NCBI GenBank assembly: GCA_008477525.1
Contig: SPDT01000005.1
Span: 1,550,001-1,614,000 of the forward strand
DNA from: Hypomyces perniciosus
Taxonomy: Eukaryota > Ascomycota > Sordariomycetes > Hypocreales > Hypocreaceae
Length of the DNA stretch: 64,000 bases
Direction of reading: 5' to 3'
In this document: piece after piece, positions 1-14,200 of the stretch
Numbering within the stretch: the first letter of the stretch is position 1
How the letters are laid out: every line of letters begins with the position of its first letter
Program-made: the position numbers and the translations under genes
Notes under the pieces: model-generated
The model's database searches: none
What the model saw: the letters and a program-made list of their open reading frames with translations, nothing else
What the model was told of the DNA's origin: nothing

Positions 1-843
1 AATTTATTTAATTTATTTTAATTATTTTTAATATAACGTCTCTTTTATTTACTTTTATATATAAAGCCTATAAATATAGAAGTCTTAAACTGTATGTATC
101 CTATTAACTATATCTCTAAAGCAGTTAAAATTCTACTTTTTTTTAAATATCCCATACAGTTATATTAGATCTATATTTTTAAGGCTATAAAGTAAAGAAG
201 AAATGCCTATATAAAGAGGGATTTCATTCAAAGTATAAAGAGGTTAATAAAGCGTTTTGCTATAAACCTAATATTCTTTTTTTTTAATAGTTTATATATT
301 TTGCGTTATTATTATAACTGCATTATAATTAAATAGTTACCCGATTAAAATTAAATTTACTTTAAGGCTTAAAGGAAATAATATATTTATAAAAGTAACT
401 ATTATTAATATATTTTAGCTTATATATCGCTATATAACTATCCTAATACTTTTTACTTTAACTTTTAATTTATTAATATTATTAAATTCACTATTATATA
501 GGTAAAAAGTTTTTACATTAAACTCTTTTTATTAATAAATAATATATTGCTTATAGCTTAAATTAAAGATCTAAACTGCTTTAAAGCTATAATAAGCTAT
601 TAAAATAACATTTAACAGTTATCTATAGCTTTTTTATTAAATTATATTATAAATAGGCTAAAGACTTTATTTGTAGTTTTATTACTATTGATCTACAGTT
701 TTAACTGCCATTTCGTAAAACTATTTTACTATTTTCTTTTTTTAAAGTCAAGTTTTTAATAGCCTTTTTTTTATATTGACTTTTACTGCAATAAATATAT
801 CATAAACTGTAAACTGGTATTATTTCTTCATCTTTTTGATATG
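1..843. other. AT-rich, RIP-degraded sequence without genes
   Basis: Almost pure A/T sequence in which TpA dominates, with no open frame of useful length and no motif I recognise. It looks like further heavily mutated transposon sequence. I could not match it to the repeat families found further right. The left edge of the window falls inside this block, so its true extent is unknown. Confidence 0.7.
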
Positions 844-985
844 TGCGTTGGGTGTGACCATACACTCGATCTAGAGGATCTTATATCACGTACATTATTA
901 CATGCAACTATACTAGTCTAGACCTCTCTGTTTATTAGCTAGCTTAATGGAATTATGCTTCTTTATTAATATATTATTTATATTA
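844..985 (+). repeat. Family A 5' LTR (about 142 bp)
   Basis: Starts TGCGTTGGGTGTGACC and contains the shared landmarks GATCTAGAGGATCTTATAT and CTAGTCTAGACCTCTCT. It ends ...TATTA, where the less mutated copy at 1570-1707 has the canonical CA end. The same unit recurs at 6703-6844 (-), 11091-11232 (+), about 15444-15581 (+) and truncated at 21071-21127 (+). Three copies can be measured at exactly 142 bp. Confidence 0.8.
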
Positions 986-1432
986 ACTGGTAGTAAATAC
1001 ACTATATAGTTGCTGTACTGTATATAATTATTTCTTCTTTAATCTAGAAATTATTTTTTATTTTTGCTGCTGCTATAAGGTATAAAATAATAAAAGAAAT
1101 AATCCTATTTATTTAATTAAATTAATAGAACTAGTTAGCGTATATAGTTTCAAATAACTTTATCTATTAATCTTAATATATATATATTTATTTATTTAAT
1201 TAATTATTTATATACTATTACTTTATTAATTAATAAAGTAAAAACTGTAAAAATCCTTATATAGTAAGCAATAAATAATACTTTTTAAAGAATAAATAAA
1301 TTATATTTAATCGATTAGGCTGATAAAAAATAAACTTTTATAGCTTTTATTTAATAGTAAAGAATTTAAATTAAGTAAAAATAATAAAAGATTAATAATA
1401 TTGTATTTAATAACTATATAATACTTTATACG

Positions 1433-1715
1433 CTCTTGATTGGGTACATTTGGTTGCTTCTTCCATTACTCTACGCCTTGCGGCGGCAGCAGGGATAGAA
1501 AACAATATCTGGATTGAAGAAGAAAAATTGTATGCGGCGCAGCGACCGTCTGGAGCAATTGCTACCAGTTGATATGAACGAAGTGTTGATGAAGAAGCAT
1601 GGTTCCATTAAGCTAACTGATGAACGGAGAGATCTAGACTAGTGCAGTAGCACGTGACAATGCACGTGATGAGAGATCCCTCCTGTATGGTGCTCAGTCC
1701 CAACGCACGTATCAA
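1433..1715 (-). mobile_element. Nested, weakly mutated family A LTR-leader fragment with 16-bp target duplication
   Basis: Read on the minus strand, it carries a LTR (1707 down to 1570, TGCGTTGGG...ATATCA), then the primer-binding-like TGGTAGCAATTGCTCC and about 130 bp of leader. It corresponds to 844-1130 of the surrounding copy but is far richer in G and C. It interrupts the host element: a 16-bp direct repeat (TATAATACTTTATACG at 1417-1432, TATAATACTTTATATG at 1716-1731, one C/T difference) flanks it. The uninterrupted copy at 3596-6844 has that word only once. It is therefore a late insertion of a short LTR-derived unit. Confidence 0.75.
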
Positions 1716-3595
1716 TATAATACTTTATATGCTAATTAAATATATATTAACTAAACTAAATATATTATATTAATAAATATTTAATTAATTTAATAATTGC
1801 GCTTTATAATTTAACTTTAATTATCCTGCTAGTAGTAGTATTAAGCCTTTTAATTAGAATTAGAGGTTAAAAGTAGGGTGTATAGACTATAATATTAATT
1901 TCCCTTTACTATACCTGCCCCGCTAAGCTTAAAGATTAATACCTATACTCTTTTAATATTTTAGCCTATTTATAATATTACTATTAATACTATTATAAAC
2001 AGCTTTAAACTAAAAAAATTATAAATTTTAATTATTTACTGTTATTATATTAATATTTGCATTTTTGTGAATTAATTCTTTGATTTATAATATATTAAAG
2101 TTAGAATCTTAAATATAATTAATTTAATAATAATTTTAAATTAATAATCGATAGTTTATTAATCTATTTAATAGCCTAGCGGTTCCTCTATTAAACTTAT
2201 AAGCTTAAATATTAATATTAACTATTACAGTATTAACAGTAATACCTATATACCTAGATATATTAAACTCGATAAACATTTAAAGTTAATAAGACCTGCA
2301 ATAAACTTTATAATTTCCTTTATTTACTTTATTAATAACACTATTTAATAAATAATTTTAAATTAAATAGCAGTTATAATTATATAAAGTAATAGTATTT
2401 ATAATAAATAAAAGCTAATAAAGATTGGATTTTAATTTTTAATTTAAATAAATTTTGTAAAGGAATAAATATTATATAAATAAACAGTAATATTATTTAG
2501 TGTAATATTAATTTATTTATAGAGAGTATTAAAGATAATATAATAAACTTAAAATAAATAAAGGTAATTTATATAAATTTATTATAATTATTTAAAGGAA
2601 AAGTTTAAATTTAATAAATTAATATTTTATAGTTAAATAAAAGACAAAATATTAAATTGTTTTTATAAATTTAAATTATTATTTTATATAATTAATTTTA
2701 AATAAATAAAGTAAAAGTATTAATAAGATTAATAAATATAATATATTTAAAGAATAATTGTAAAGATAATAAAGATATTAAAAAATAGGCTATATAATTT
2801 ATTTAAATAAGTAAAGCTATTAACTTTACTACTTTAAAACAGCAGTTTATTTAAATCTATATTTATATTAACCTATCTTTATACAAATTTTTATTTAAAC
2901 TTAATATAGTAATAAAACTAAATAAATATTTTAATTATTTTTATAAGAAATAATAAACCTAATAAATAGTATTTAATAAATCCTTTTTATTAAATATTAT
3001 TATATTATATTATTAAAAGTATATATTAGCTGTATTATATTTAAATATATATTAAATAAGTAAAGAAGAATAAATATATCGGTATTATAAATAAAAGTAT
3101 TATAAATAAAAATAAATAGAATTAAATAATATATTTTATAAATAAATAAATTATAATATTAAAAAAGGCTATATAAATATTTATTTATATATACTATATT
3201 AATTGAATAATTTTTTCTATAGTTATAGATATCTAAATTATAGCAGTAACTTTTATAGTTATAGATATTACTATTATAATATTTGACGCTAAGTAACTAT
3301 ATTATTTATACTATTATTAAACAATTAATGCAGAAATAAAAACACTTAAAGTAATAGGTAATACTTTTACTGATAAATATTCAAAAATATATCTAAAATA
3401 CCTATATTTACTATTAAAAGGCAAATAATAAAGATAGTTATATCGATTTTAAGGAAAAAAGAGTTAAAAAATTAAAGAAATAATTAAAAATAAATAAATA
3501 TTAAAATATTAAAGAATTTATTATTATTAACTATATTATAATGCCTTTAATTATATTTATAATATAAAAGTTAAATTTTACCTTTTTATTAATTT

Positions 3596-6500
3596 TAAAT
3601 AATTTTAATACTTTTTACATTAACTTTAATTTATTTACTATAAAAACTTCTGCATTAAAGGAATAATTTTATAACTAATCTTTATTTACTAGAATATTTA
3701 AATATTTTATATTTACTGCTGCTATAATAGGCTTTACTTTTAGATTAAATTTAAAGTTTATCTTTATATAGCTACATTTTATTAAATATAGTATTCGTTT
3801 CTAGTATACTTTAATTATTTAATTTAACTAAAAGATATAATTTACGTCTCTTTTTAGTAAATTTTACTGCCTTTATTTTTTATTTTCTTTAGCGAAAGCA
3901 GCAGTTCCTTTTGCTTTATTTTAAGTCTTTAAGCTTTTTAAGTTTAAGCTTAACCCTTTTACTCTTAGTTTATTACAGCTATTAATAAAAATATTTTTTA
4001 TTAAATTAATTTATTTATTCAAGTATATACTGCATTTTTAATAATCCTGTTAGTTATTTATATTAGTTCTATGTATCTTGAGCAGTAGTTTAAAGGGCTT
4101 AAATAACAATAATAGTTATTTAATTTTTCTAGTTTCCCTTTTAAATTTAGATTTTATTATATTAAACTTTCTATAAATAGTTTTTTTAATTTAAATATTT
4201 AAATTATATTTTTTAATATAGTTAATAATAGTAAATTCTTTAATAGTCTAATATTTAATTATTTTTAATTATTTTTTAATTATTTTTTTATTTTTTTATT
4301 TTTTTTCTTTAAAATTAATATAAATATCTTTATTATTTCCCTTTTAAGAATAGATATAGTTATCTCGAATATATTATTTTAATATTTATTAGCAGAATTG
4401 TTATCTATTACTTTAATTATTTTTATTTTTATATTAGTTTTTTAAAAGGGGTGTAAATTATATATTTGCCTGGCATTAAATATTATAATAGTAGTATTTA
4501 TAGCTATATAAGTTACTGCTATAATTTGTATATCTGCAATTATAAAAGAAGTTATTTAGCTGGCGTAATATATATAAAGAAATGCTAGTATAATCTCCTT
4601 TAATATTATAACCAGTTAATCTATAAAATATACTATTTAGTTTTATTTATTCCGATTTATAATAGTTTTAGCTATAATAGCTATATATTTATTCTTTTTA
4701 TCTATAATTAAATAAAATATAGTTAATAAATACTTTTAGTAATATAATATAATAGTATTTAATAAAAGGGATTTATTAAATATTATTTATTAAATCTATT
4801 ATTTTTTAAATAAGTAATTAAAGTATTTATTTAGTTTTTTTACTATATTAAATTTAAATAGGATTTCTTATAAAAATAGGTTAATATAGATATAGATTTA
4901 AGTGAACTGCTATTTTAAAGTAATAAAGCTAGCAGCTTTAACTATTTAAATTAGCTATATAGCCTATTCTTTAATATCCTTACTGTCGTTATAGCTATTC
5001 TCTATATATATTATATTTACTAGTTTTATTAATACTTTTATTTTATTTATTTAAAATTAGTTATATAAAGTATTAATTTAAGTTTATAATAATAGTTTAA
5101 TATTTTCTTATTTATTTAATTATAGGATATTAATTTATTAAATTTAAGCTTCCCCTTTAAATAATTATAGTAGGTTTATTTAACTTGTCTTTATTTATTT
5201 AAGGTTTATTATATTATTTTTAATACGTTCTATAATTAGGTTAATATTGCGCTAAATAATATTACTGCCTATTTAAGCAACATTTATTCCCTTATAAGAT
5301 TTATCTAGACTAGGATTACAAAATCTAATCTTTATTAGCTTTTATCTATTATAAGCGCTATTATTTTATACAGTTATAGCCGCCAGTTAATTTAAAATAT
5401 TTTAAATTATCTTTAAAAGATATTTAAATAATATCTAAAATTATTTATTAAATAGTATTATTAATAAAGCTGGTAAAGTAAATTATAGGGTTTATTATAA
5501 GTTTTATTAACTTTAAATGTTTATTGAGTTTAATATATTTAAGTATGAAGGTATTAAGGCTATAAAGGTTAATATTAATATTTAAGTTTATAGGTTTAAT
5601 GGAACAAGTGCTAGGTTTTTAAATAAATTAATAAACCATTAATTAGTATTTTAATTATAATTATAATTATAATTAAAACTATTATTAAATTAATTATATT
5701 TAAGATTCTAGCTTTAATATATTATAAAAAAAGGAATTAATTAATAAAAACGTAAAAGTTAATATAATAAATATAAGTAATTAGGATTTATAAGCTTTCA
5801 GGCTTAAAGCTATTTATAGTAGCATTAATAGTAATATTATAAATATTAAAAGGAGTAAAGGTAATAAACGTATTAATGTTTAAACTTAGCAAGGCAGGTA
5901 TAATTAATATAGTAAAGGGAAATTAATACTTTAGTCTATAAACCCTGCTTTTAACTTTCTATTTTAATCGAGAAGCTTAATACTATTAATGAAATAATTA
6001 AAGTTAAATTATAAAGCGCAGTTATTAAATTAATTAAATATTAGGATTTAATAATAATAATATAGCGCATTTAATGGCACAGACCTGCCTGACAACAGCT
6101 TGCGCTGTTGCCACTTTGTGGTAGATGACAACAAATAGATAGCCCTTCGCAGTTCGCACTTTAGTTAGTCTTTTCATTCACGCTTTTTTCACCTTTTGAC
6201 ACTGGTCATCGATCACCTTCGTGATATTTAATTTAATTAATATATATTTAATCAGCATATAAAGTATTATACAGTTACTAAGCGTAATATTATCAATTTC
6301 TTATTAGTTTTAATTAATTTAAGTTCTCTACTATTATATAAAGGCTATAAAAGTTTATTTTTTATCGGCCTAGTTAATTAAATATAGTTTATTTATTTTC
6401 CGAAAAGTATTATTTATTATCTATTATATAAAGATTTCTATAGTTTTTGCTTTATTAATTAATAAAGTAGCTATATATAAATAGTTAATTAAAATAAATG

Positions 6501-6844
6501 TATATAAATGCTGGGATTAATAAATAAAGCTATCTGGAATTATATACGCTAACTGGTTCTGTCAATTTAAATAAATAGATTAGATTACTTTTTCTACTAC
6601 TTTACGTTTTATAGCAGCAGTAAAAATAAACAACAATTTTTAGATTAAAGAGAAAAAGAATTATATATAGTGCAGCGACTGTCTAGTGCAATTACTACCA
6701 GTTAATAGATACAATATATTAGTAAAGAAGTATAGTTCCATTTAGCTAGCTAATAAGCAGAGAGATCTAGACTAGTATAACTATATGTAATAATGTATAT
6801 AACCTGCGGTCCTCTGGATTAAGTATATAGTGACACCCAATACA
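3596..6844 (-). mobile_element. Family A LTR retrotransposon, inverted 5' fragment (copy 2)
   Basis: Reverse-strand copy of the 5' part of family A, with its LTR at 6703-6844. It reads leftwards through the same interior as copy 1 and a little further, ending near 3596 where it abuts the end of copy 1. Copies 1 and 2 therefore form one giant imperfect inverted repeat, about 6 kb end to end. All frames are destroyed by C-to-T and G-to-A changes. A hairpin-ended family C element is inserted at 6076-6225. Confidence 0.75.
6076..6225. mobile_element. Family C hairpin-ended element, copy C1 (150 bp)
   Basis: A 150-bp insert of normal base composition inside the A/T block, flanked by the direct repeat ATTTAAT (6069-6075 and 6226-6232). 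One end begins GGCACAGACCTGCC and continues into the stem CAACAGC...GCTGTTG; the other end is the hairpin ATCAC-GAAG-GTGAT (read on the minus strand). It is nearly identical to the reverse complement of 17981-18130. No coding capacity. Its class (SINE, MITE or other) is not clear; there is no poly-A tail and no long terminal inverted repeat. Confidence 0.8.
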
Positions 6845-9800
6845 CGTATTAAATAGGTTTTTTTATCTTTTATATTAAAAGAAATAAATAAAATAATTAT
6901 ATTATACTATAATAAAAAATTCAATTAGTTTTATTCTTACTTAACCTTTATTAAAGTTAAAATAATAGTTTAAATTAATAGAATTAAAAGTAATACATTT
7001 AATATAAATATCTAAAAAGCTAAAAGTTATAGTTGAATTATTAAAATTAAATATAATTATTTTAATACACTATATAGTAATAAAAGGAATAGTAAATTAT
7101 ATTATAATATTAAGATTTAATTTAATAAAGGTAAATTATTTATTAATAAATATATTAATTTATTTAAACTAATTTTAATTTAATATTTACTATATTTTAG
7201 GTTATATACATTTAATTTTCAATATATTATTTTAACTATTAATAATAAAAGATAAAAAGTATAATAAAAAATAGAAAAGTATTAACTATTTAAAGGCATT
7301 AAATAAGCTAAATAACATTTAAAATATATATATATATATATATATTACTATAATAACTATATAAATAAATAAAGGCATTAAATTCAAGGTTATAAAAGGC
7401 TATACTTTTAATAAAACGCTAATTTAAATAGTTAAAATATTAAAAATATTAACAAAAGTTAAATATATATATACAATTAATAAAAAAAGAGATTTAAAGA
7501 AATACAGCTATTATTTATAGTAAAAGATAATCTTTTTATTAAATTAAATAAAATAAAATAAAATTACTATATATATATTAAAACTATATACTATAAATTT
7601 GAAAGGCAGGCTTTAAAGAAATTTTTTATATTAATATGTATAAAATAACTGCAGCTTTAAAGGGATTATCTTTTTATAAAAAAGTAAATTAAATTAAGAA
7701 ATTAATAAAATGTTATAATGTTTTAATTAAAAAGTATAATAAATAGGCAATAATAGTTAAAAATATATATAACTAATATTTATATTAATTTAACTTTATT
7801 ATAAAATTATTAAAAGAAAAGCTTACATTATTTTAAAAACTATTTAGAAATAATAATTCATTTAATATATTAATAATAATAACCTATAAGTAATTAAAGA
7901 AATAATATTAATATTAAAATTAAAAAAATATAAAGTAGCTAAATAAATATAAATATCTTTATAATTTCTATTACTTAACAATTAAAGTATTTTTAAAGTT
8001 ATTATTAGTAATTATAATAAAAAATATATATATAATTTTTAATAATAAATCTTTAAAGTAATAAAAACTTAATTAAATTTTAATATTAATTATTATCTAT
8101 AAATAAATAAAAGCTTTAAATAAAAAAATTAAACTATAAAGATAGCTATATAATATTATATAGTAACATTGAAGGTATTTTAAATAGAAATTATTTTATT
8201 TTTATAATTTACATTTAATTATACTATTAATACTTTATTAAAAAGATTATCAAATAAAATAACATTTAAATTTAAATTCAATAAACTAATAAACTTATTG
8301 AATTAAAACTTAAAAATAAATTAAAAGGCAATAAATATATTACATTAATTATATATAAAAGAACTATAATATATAATAAATATTATAGTAATAAATATTA
8401 AATATTTATATAATAAAATATATAAGCTAATAGAATTTTAAATAAAAGATAAAATATGTTTAAAACTTTATAAAGGATATTATTTATTTAAAAAGCTATT
8501 ACAAAAATAATTTTAATAGTATATAAAACTTTTTAAAAGAGTAAAAGGGTTAACCTATTAATATATAAATTAAAATATCCTTTAAAATAGAAAATATATA
8601 ATATTATTTTAATAGTATATCTATACTTAAACTTAAAAGAAATAGATTATTTAATAAATAAAAAAAGCTATTAAGTTTAATAATAGTTAAAAGTAAAAGA
8701 GAATAGGAAATAAAAAAAATAATAAAAGGATAAATAAACTAAAAAGGATAATATCTTTAAATTAAATATTTAGTTTAATAGACAAAATAGAGTATAAAAT
8801 ATAATAAATTAAATAACAATAGTTAATTTTAATAGTAGTAAATATTATAAAAAAATTAAAAAAGAATTTAATTAATAACTATTATAAATAAATACTAGTA
8901 AAGGAATTTATAAAAGTAATAAATATCCTGTAAATAAATATTTAAATATAATTATTAATAAAAGTAATAAAAGAATTATAATAAAAAAGAAAAAGGAATT
9001 TTATATTAAAAGTTATTTCTTTATTTTAAAATATAATAAATAAGAAATAATATATAAATATAAATATTATAAAATAAATAATAAATATAACTAGTTATTA
9101 ACTGCTAAACCTTTTATTAAAAACTTTTCTTTCTTTTTTTTTTTTTTTTTGAATTTTTCTTTCTTTTTATTACTTTTTTAAAAAAACTTTAATTATATAT
9201 TATTACCTGCCTTAAAAATATATTATTTTATATACTATTACTACATTAAATATACTTTATTAATTTAAATACTTATTTAATTAATTTAAGAAATTTAATT
9301 TAATTTTATTAAAATAGTAAATTACTATACTATTATAAATGCAATTAATATTAAAGCTATATTATAAAAAGTAAAGTTTATTTAAATTAATAAAAAAAGT
9401 AAACTATTAAATTAAAACTTGAATTTTAAAGTATAATAAAATAAATCTATAATAATATAAAAATATAAAAGGATTAATAAAAGAATATATATTAATAGAA
9501 AAGGCAATAAAAAATACTTTTTATTTAATAAAAATAAAGGTATAATATTATTTAATTTACTATAAAGTATATATTAAATATATATAAATATTAAATATAA
9601 AGACTTTTTTAAATTAATTAAAATATTAAAATATAATTAAAAAGTTAATAAAGGTTAAAGAAAAATTTAAACTATAAAAAAGGTTTATAGCCTATTAACC
9701 ATAATAGTAATTAAAATTATTATTATTTATAATATTAAAAAAATAAACCTTTTATTAATAAAAGATTAATTAATTTCTTTATAAACTATAAAATATTTAA

Positions 9801-11232
9801 CTTTACTTTAACTGCAATTAAATATTATTTTATAATTAATAATAAGCTTATTTTAATATAAAGACTTTTAGTTAAAATAAAAAAGAATTTAAAAAATAAA
9901 AATAATAATAATAAAAGATAAGCTAAAAGAATAAAAGAGTTTAATAATAATTTAATAAAAATATATAATAGTTAATAGCGATAATATAAACCTAATAAAT
10001 ATAAACAATAAAATAAATAGTATATTATATTAAAAAGAGAATAATATTAAAGATATAATAAAAACTATAAATACTGCTATAATATTTAAAATAATATATT
10101 AAAATATAATTAGCTTTTTATTAATATTAAGTAAAGGGGAAATATTAATAGTAATAAAAAGACTTTATTTAAATTAAATAATAAAAATTAAAATTATTAA
10201 CTATATTATAAAAGAAAAGGCTATTAAAAGATTTTAACTATTAATAAAAGAGATAATAAAAACTAACAATTTTAAGAATTTAATAGTAAGAATTATAAAT
10301 TAAATATTATAATATAATATTTTAGTATTAAATATAATATTAAAAAAGAAACAGATATAAATATATTAAATAAAGTATTATTAAATTACTAGCTAAATAA
10401 TAAAGGTAATTAATAATTTATATAAATATTAATAAATGTAAATATAAAAACAACTAATACTATAATTATAAGCAGTAAACTTATTAATAATAGTTATTAT
10501 TAATATTAATATTATTAGGCAATAATATAATTATTTAAAGATAAAATAAATATTAATTATTATATTTGATTAATTATTTAACTATATTAAATAAATAAAA
10601 TTACAGTTTAAAAATTTATAAACAATAATAATAAAGTTAACTAACTTAATAGATAAATAAATAAATATTATTAAAATTTTAATTATAGTTAATTAAAAAC
10701 TCTAATAAACTTTAGCCTAATTAATCTTAAACTTGATAATATTATAAAAGCATAAAAATAAAGTTAAAATACTAGATATAGTTATTAAAAAAGTAAAAAA
10801 GCATATAGATATAAATAGATAAAGTATTAATATTAATTTATATATTAGTGTATTAATAAGAATAATTAAATATTAATATAGGAAATTAATAAAGCTAAAG
10901 GGAAATTAATAGATAGTTGTTTCTTTTCTTTTCTATTCTTTTTTTTCTTTTACTTTCTTTATATTTATTCCTCTTATTTCCTTTATCTTTGTTATTTTTA
11001 TTATCTTTATCTTGACTTTATAGATAAATATAAAGAATAATAATAGTTAGGATAACTGTGACTTTTCTTAGAGGGGGGAGTTAATATATATGTTAGGTAT
11101 AACTATACACTTAATCTAGAGGATCTTATATTACGTGCATTATTATATACAACCATACTAGTCTAGACCTCTCTCTGTTCGTTAGCTAGCTTAATAGAAC
11201 CATACTTCTTCACCAACACATTATCTACATCA
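6845..11232 (+). mobile_element. Family A LTR retrotransposon, 3' fragment (copy 3)
   Basis: The interior matches, by eye, the second half of the copy at 15444-21127, for example 7319-7650 against 18290-18600 and 10690-10910 against 20750-20970. It ends in a purine run AGAGGGGGGAG (11070-11080), the expected polypurine tract, 10 bp before a 142-bp LTR at 11091-11232 (TG...CA). Copy 1 and copy 3 together could be one element split by the inverted copy 2. No open reading frame survives. The left boundary is approximate. Confidence 0.7.
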
Positions 11233-14200
11233 CTTTTAGTCATATAATTATTACTATTTATTTTTATACTATTAGTATTTCGCTATTTACTTTGCTACTC
11301 TTTTATTTAACTTTTTTAACTTTTATACTTTATATTATTATATTTAAGTTTACAAGTAGTTAAGTATTATAGTTTATGTAAGAATTAATATATTATATAA
11401 TATATTCCTTACTTTAACTATTTATAAATTTAAAGATAACGTAATTATTTAATAGTTTATAGTTTATATTTGCCTATATAAACATTTCTTTAAATAATTT
11501 TAATTTTTTAAGTAAAACTTCTTAATTAAAGTATATTATAAAAAATATACTTTTTTTTCCCTTATATATTATTTAAATTACATTTAAGTTAAATTTTCAA
11601 AATTCTTTTTTATATATAAAAACACTTAAAATATAGTCTTTTTTATTTAGTATTGTATTTAATAAAATACATAAAGTTAAGTTTAGTATATTAATATATT
11701 AATATTATTTATTTATGTAGGTTTTTATTTATATTACTAAAACCTTTTCTTTAATATTATATATAGCTAGTAAATCCGCCGCTGTAATCAAATTAATTAC
11801 TGGCTTTGTCTATTATTCTTAAACTAAATAGTCTTTTCATTTTTTAAATATTAAAAGGGTATAGAGGTTTAATACTTTAATAAAGATTTGTTTAATTTCC
11901 AGGCTTTACAATAGTCCTTTAATCTATATATTGATGTTCTTTCGGTTACTTTATCGTTGCGATATATCATACAAATAGATTATTATCTATAATATTTATA
12001 CTTTATAGCCGAGCAGGTTTATACTACTAGGTAATAATAGGATACTTATTAATTTATCTTTTTCTTTAAATCTTTAAAATCTTTAAAGATTAGGCTTAAA
12101 GTTTATCTCTTTATTATATAGAGACTGATTGATATCTGTTTTTATCCCATCTTTAATAGTCTTAGCTAGGTATATCCTCGCATAATGTCTTTATAGTATA
12201 GGTCTGATAGTGCTGGGGTCTTTTAATGGGTACTGGGCCTGTAATTAGGTCGTTAAAGGACTAGACTCTCTGCTGTTGAGTCCGCGGGCCCGGTATAGCG
12301 TCTTGTCGGTTCATCTTGTACTTCATTCAGGGCAGTGTAATCTCGCTTTCATGGGTAACGTTATTTAATTGGTTAAGATCCCTATTCTGGTAATTAAACT
12401 GCTAGTTAAAAGACGTATCAGTACTTAACTATTTTTGCTATTTCACTGTAAAGAGCGAGCCTATAACCTGATAAAATATACAATTAAGTCTATTAACCCT
12501 ATCAAGACGAGCTAGGCAGAGTGCCCTTACTTATGCGTAACTGCTAGATTGACCCCTGCCCCCTCGTTATACAGATACTTCATAGGTTACTGCCCCTTTT
12601 CAACACTACTTCTTAAATTAATAAAAATAGCGATAAAGAGATTTTATTAAAAGTAGTTTTATTGCATTGATTGCCTTTTCTATAGTTATACTTAATCTCT
12701 TAACTTTTTATATATATTATGTATTATTAATGGATTTAAAATTAGTTTTTGCTTAAATACAACCGCTTTAAATATAAAGCTTTTCCTGCTTATAAAATAA
12801 CAAATATTATAAAAGATTTCAATTCCATTAATTGCGGTTTTTTTTATTAAAAGGATATCTATAATAATTAATAGAGCATTTTTTGAAACAGTCTAAAAGG
12901 CTTTATAGTAATTTAAATATAGATTAAATATCTTTAATATATTAGTCTCTATTATTATAGTAAAATTACTTTTAATGGTAAAGTTAAAGACATTGTTTAG
13001 ATACTAGTATAGGATAACATAATATAAAAATAGTTTCTAAAAGTATTAAAATTTAATAAAATATATAAGACAAATAGATTTAGTATATATATATTTTAAA
13101 TAACTAGTATTATTAATTAAAAGTCCATCGCTAATTTTACCATTTATTTTATTAATACAAAGAAAAAGATTGCTTTTTATTGCTTTGGGAGTGGTTTAAT
13201 TCCCTTCTTATTAAGATCGGCGCTCTAGCTTTAATTATTACTATTATAAATAACGAATAAATATTTAGAAATCTCTTTAAGCGCGTCTTTTAAACATATA
13301 ATAGTAGGTTTATATATATATTATATTAATATTAATATTTACGTTGAAATTAGACTATTGTTGAAAACGTTAACGATAAATAGTAATAATAACCGAAATA
13401 GTGCTATTAATAATAATCTTAATGCGTAAATTATAATATAAAATAGTATTAAATAAAGTGTTTTAAACATTACTTTTCTTAAATATAAATATAATGTTAA
13501 TAGGATATATAATATATAAAAATATATTATTTATATTAATAAAGAAACTGGTTTGTAATTTATTTAAATTACAATAAAGTTAATATATAATCTTACAGAG
13601 GTATATATTTTACACTATATGCTTTTTATATATATGCCTTTTTAACTTTAATAAATTTAATGCTATTTTGAATAGTATTATGGTTTTATTTAATAAGTGA
13701 ACAGTCTAATTAAAATAACCTATAACGATATAGAGATTTATTTAAAAGTAATACTATTAAAATAAATAAACATTACTACTGGAATAGATAATCTATATAT
13801 AACTATACAATTCCCAATAACTTCACTTAATATTACTCCTTAATATAATACTTAATTATAGTATATAATATAGTATTTACAGCTAGCTATTCTCATACAA
13901 TTAAGTTACTTTAAATAATAGGTCTATATATATTCCCTTTGAGCTGATTATTTTTCGATTTAGGATAATACTGCTACTGCTGCTGCTATTACTGTAGCAG
14001 AGATATAGCCTTTTTGGCTAGAAGTCTTTATAACCTATCAACTACTTTACTATAGCCTTTAAAACGTTAATTAAATGTTCTGTAAAGTAGGCCTTTGCAA
14101 TATCAATTATAGCTGATCTTTAATTTCGCTATTAAAATCGAAAAAACCTAGCAGCTCAGAACTATCTGCAGTATTACTATACTATACTAATAATAAATCG

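Larger units (their letters stand above)
844..3595 (+). mobile_element. Family A LTR retrotransposon, 5' fragment (copy 1)
   Basis: This is the 5' part of a LTR retrotransposon reading rightwards. It starts with a LTR at 844-985, followed at 988 by a leader beginning TGGTAG, which resembles the primer-binding site for initiator-Met tRNA (TGGTAGC). The interior then aligns by eye with the fragments at 3596-6844 (inverted) and 15444-21127. The sequence is saturated with A and T and no reading frame survives, as expected after RIP. Near 3595 it runs into an inverted second copy. It is interrupted by a much less mutated insert at 1433-1715. Superfamily is undetermined because no reverse-transcriptase motif could be read. 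Confidence 0.75.

Noticed and set aside
1..843. Telomere or subtelomere at the left edge
   Set aside because: No TTAGGG/CCCTAA repeats are present; the window simply starts inside the AT block.
844..1715. A single 870-bp DNA transposon with 280-bp terminal inverted repeats
   Set aside because: At first sight the two ends are inverted copies, but the left part continues past the insert into family A interior and the right part is bounded by a 16-bp target duplication, so it is one insert within a retroelement.
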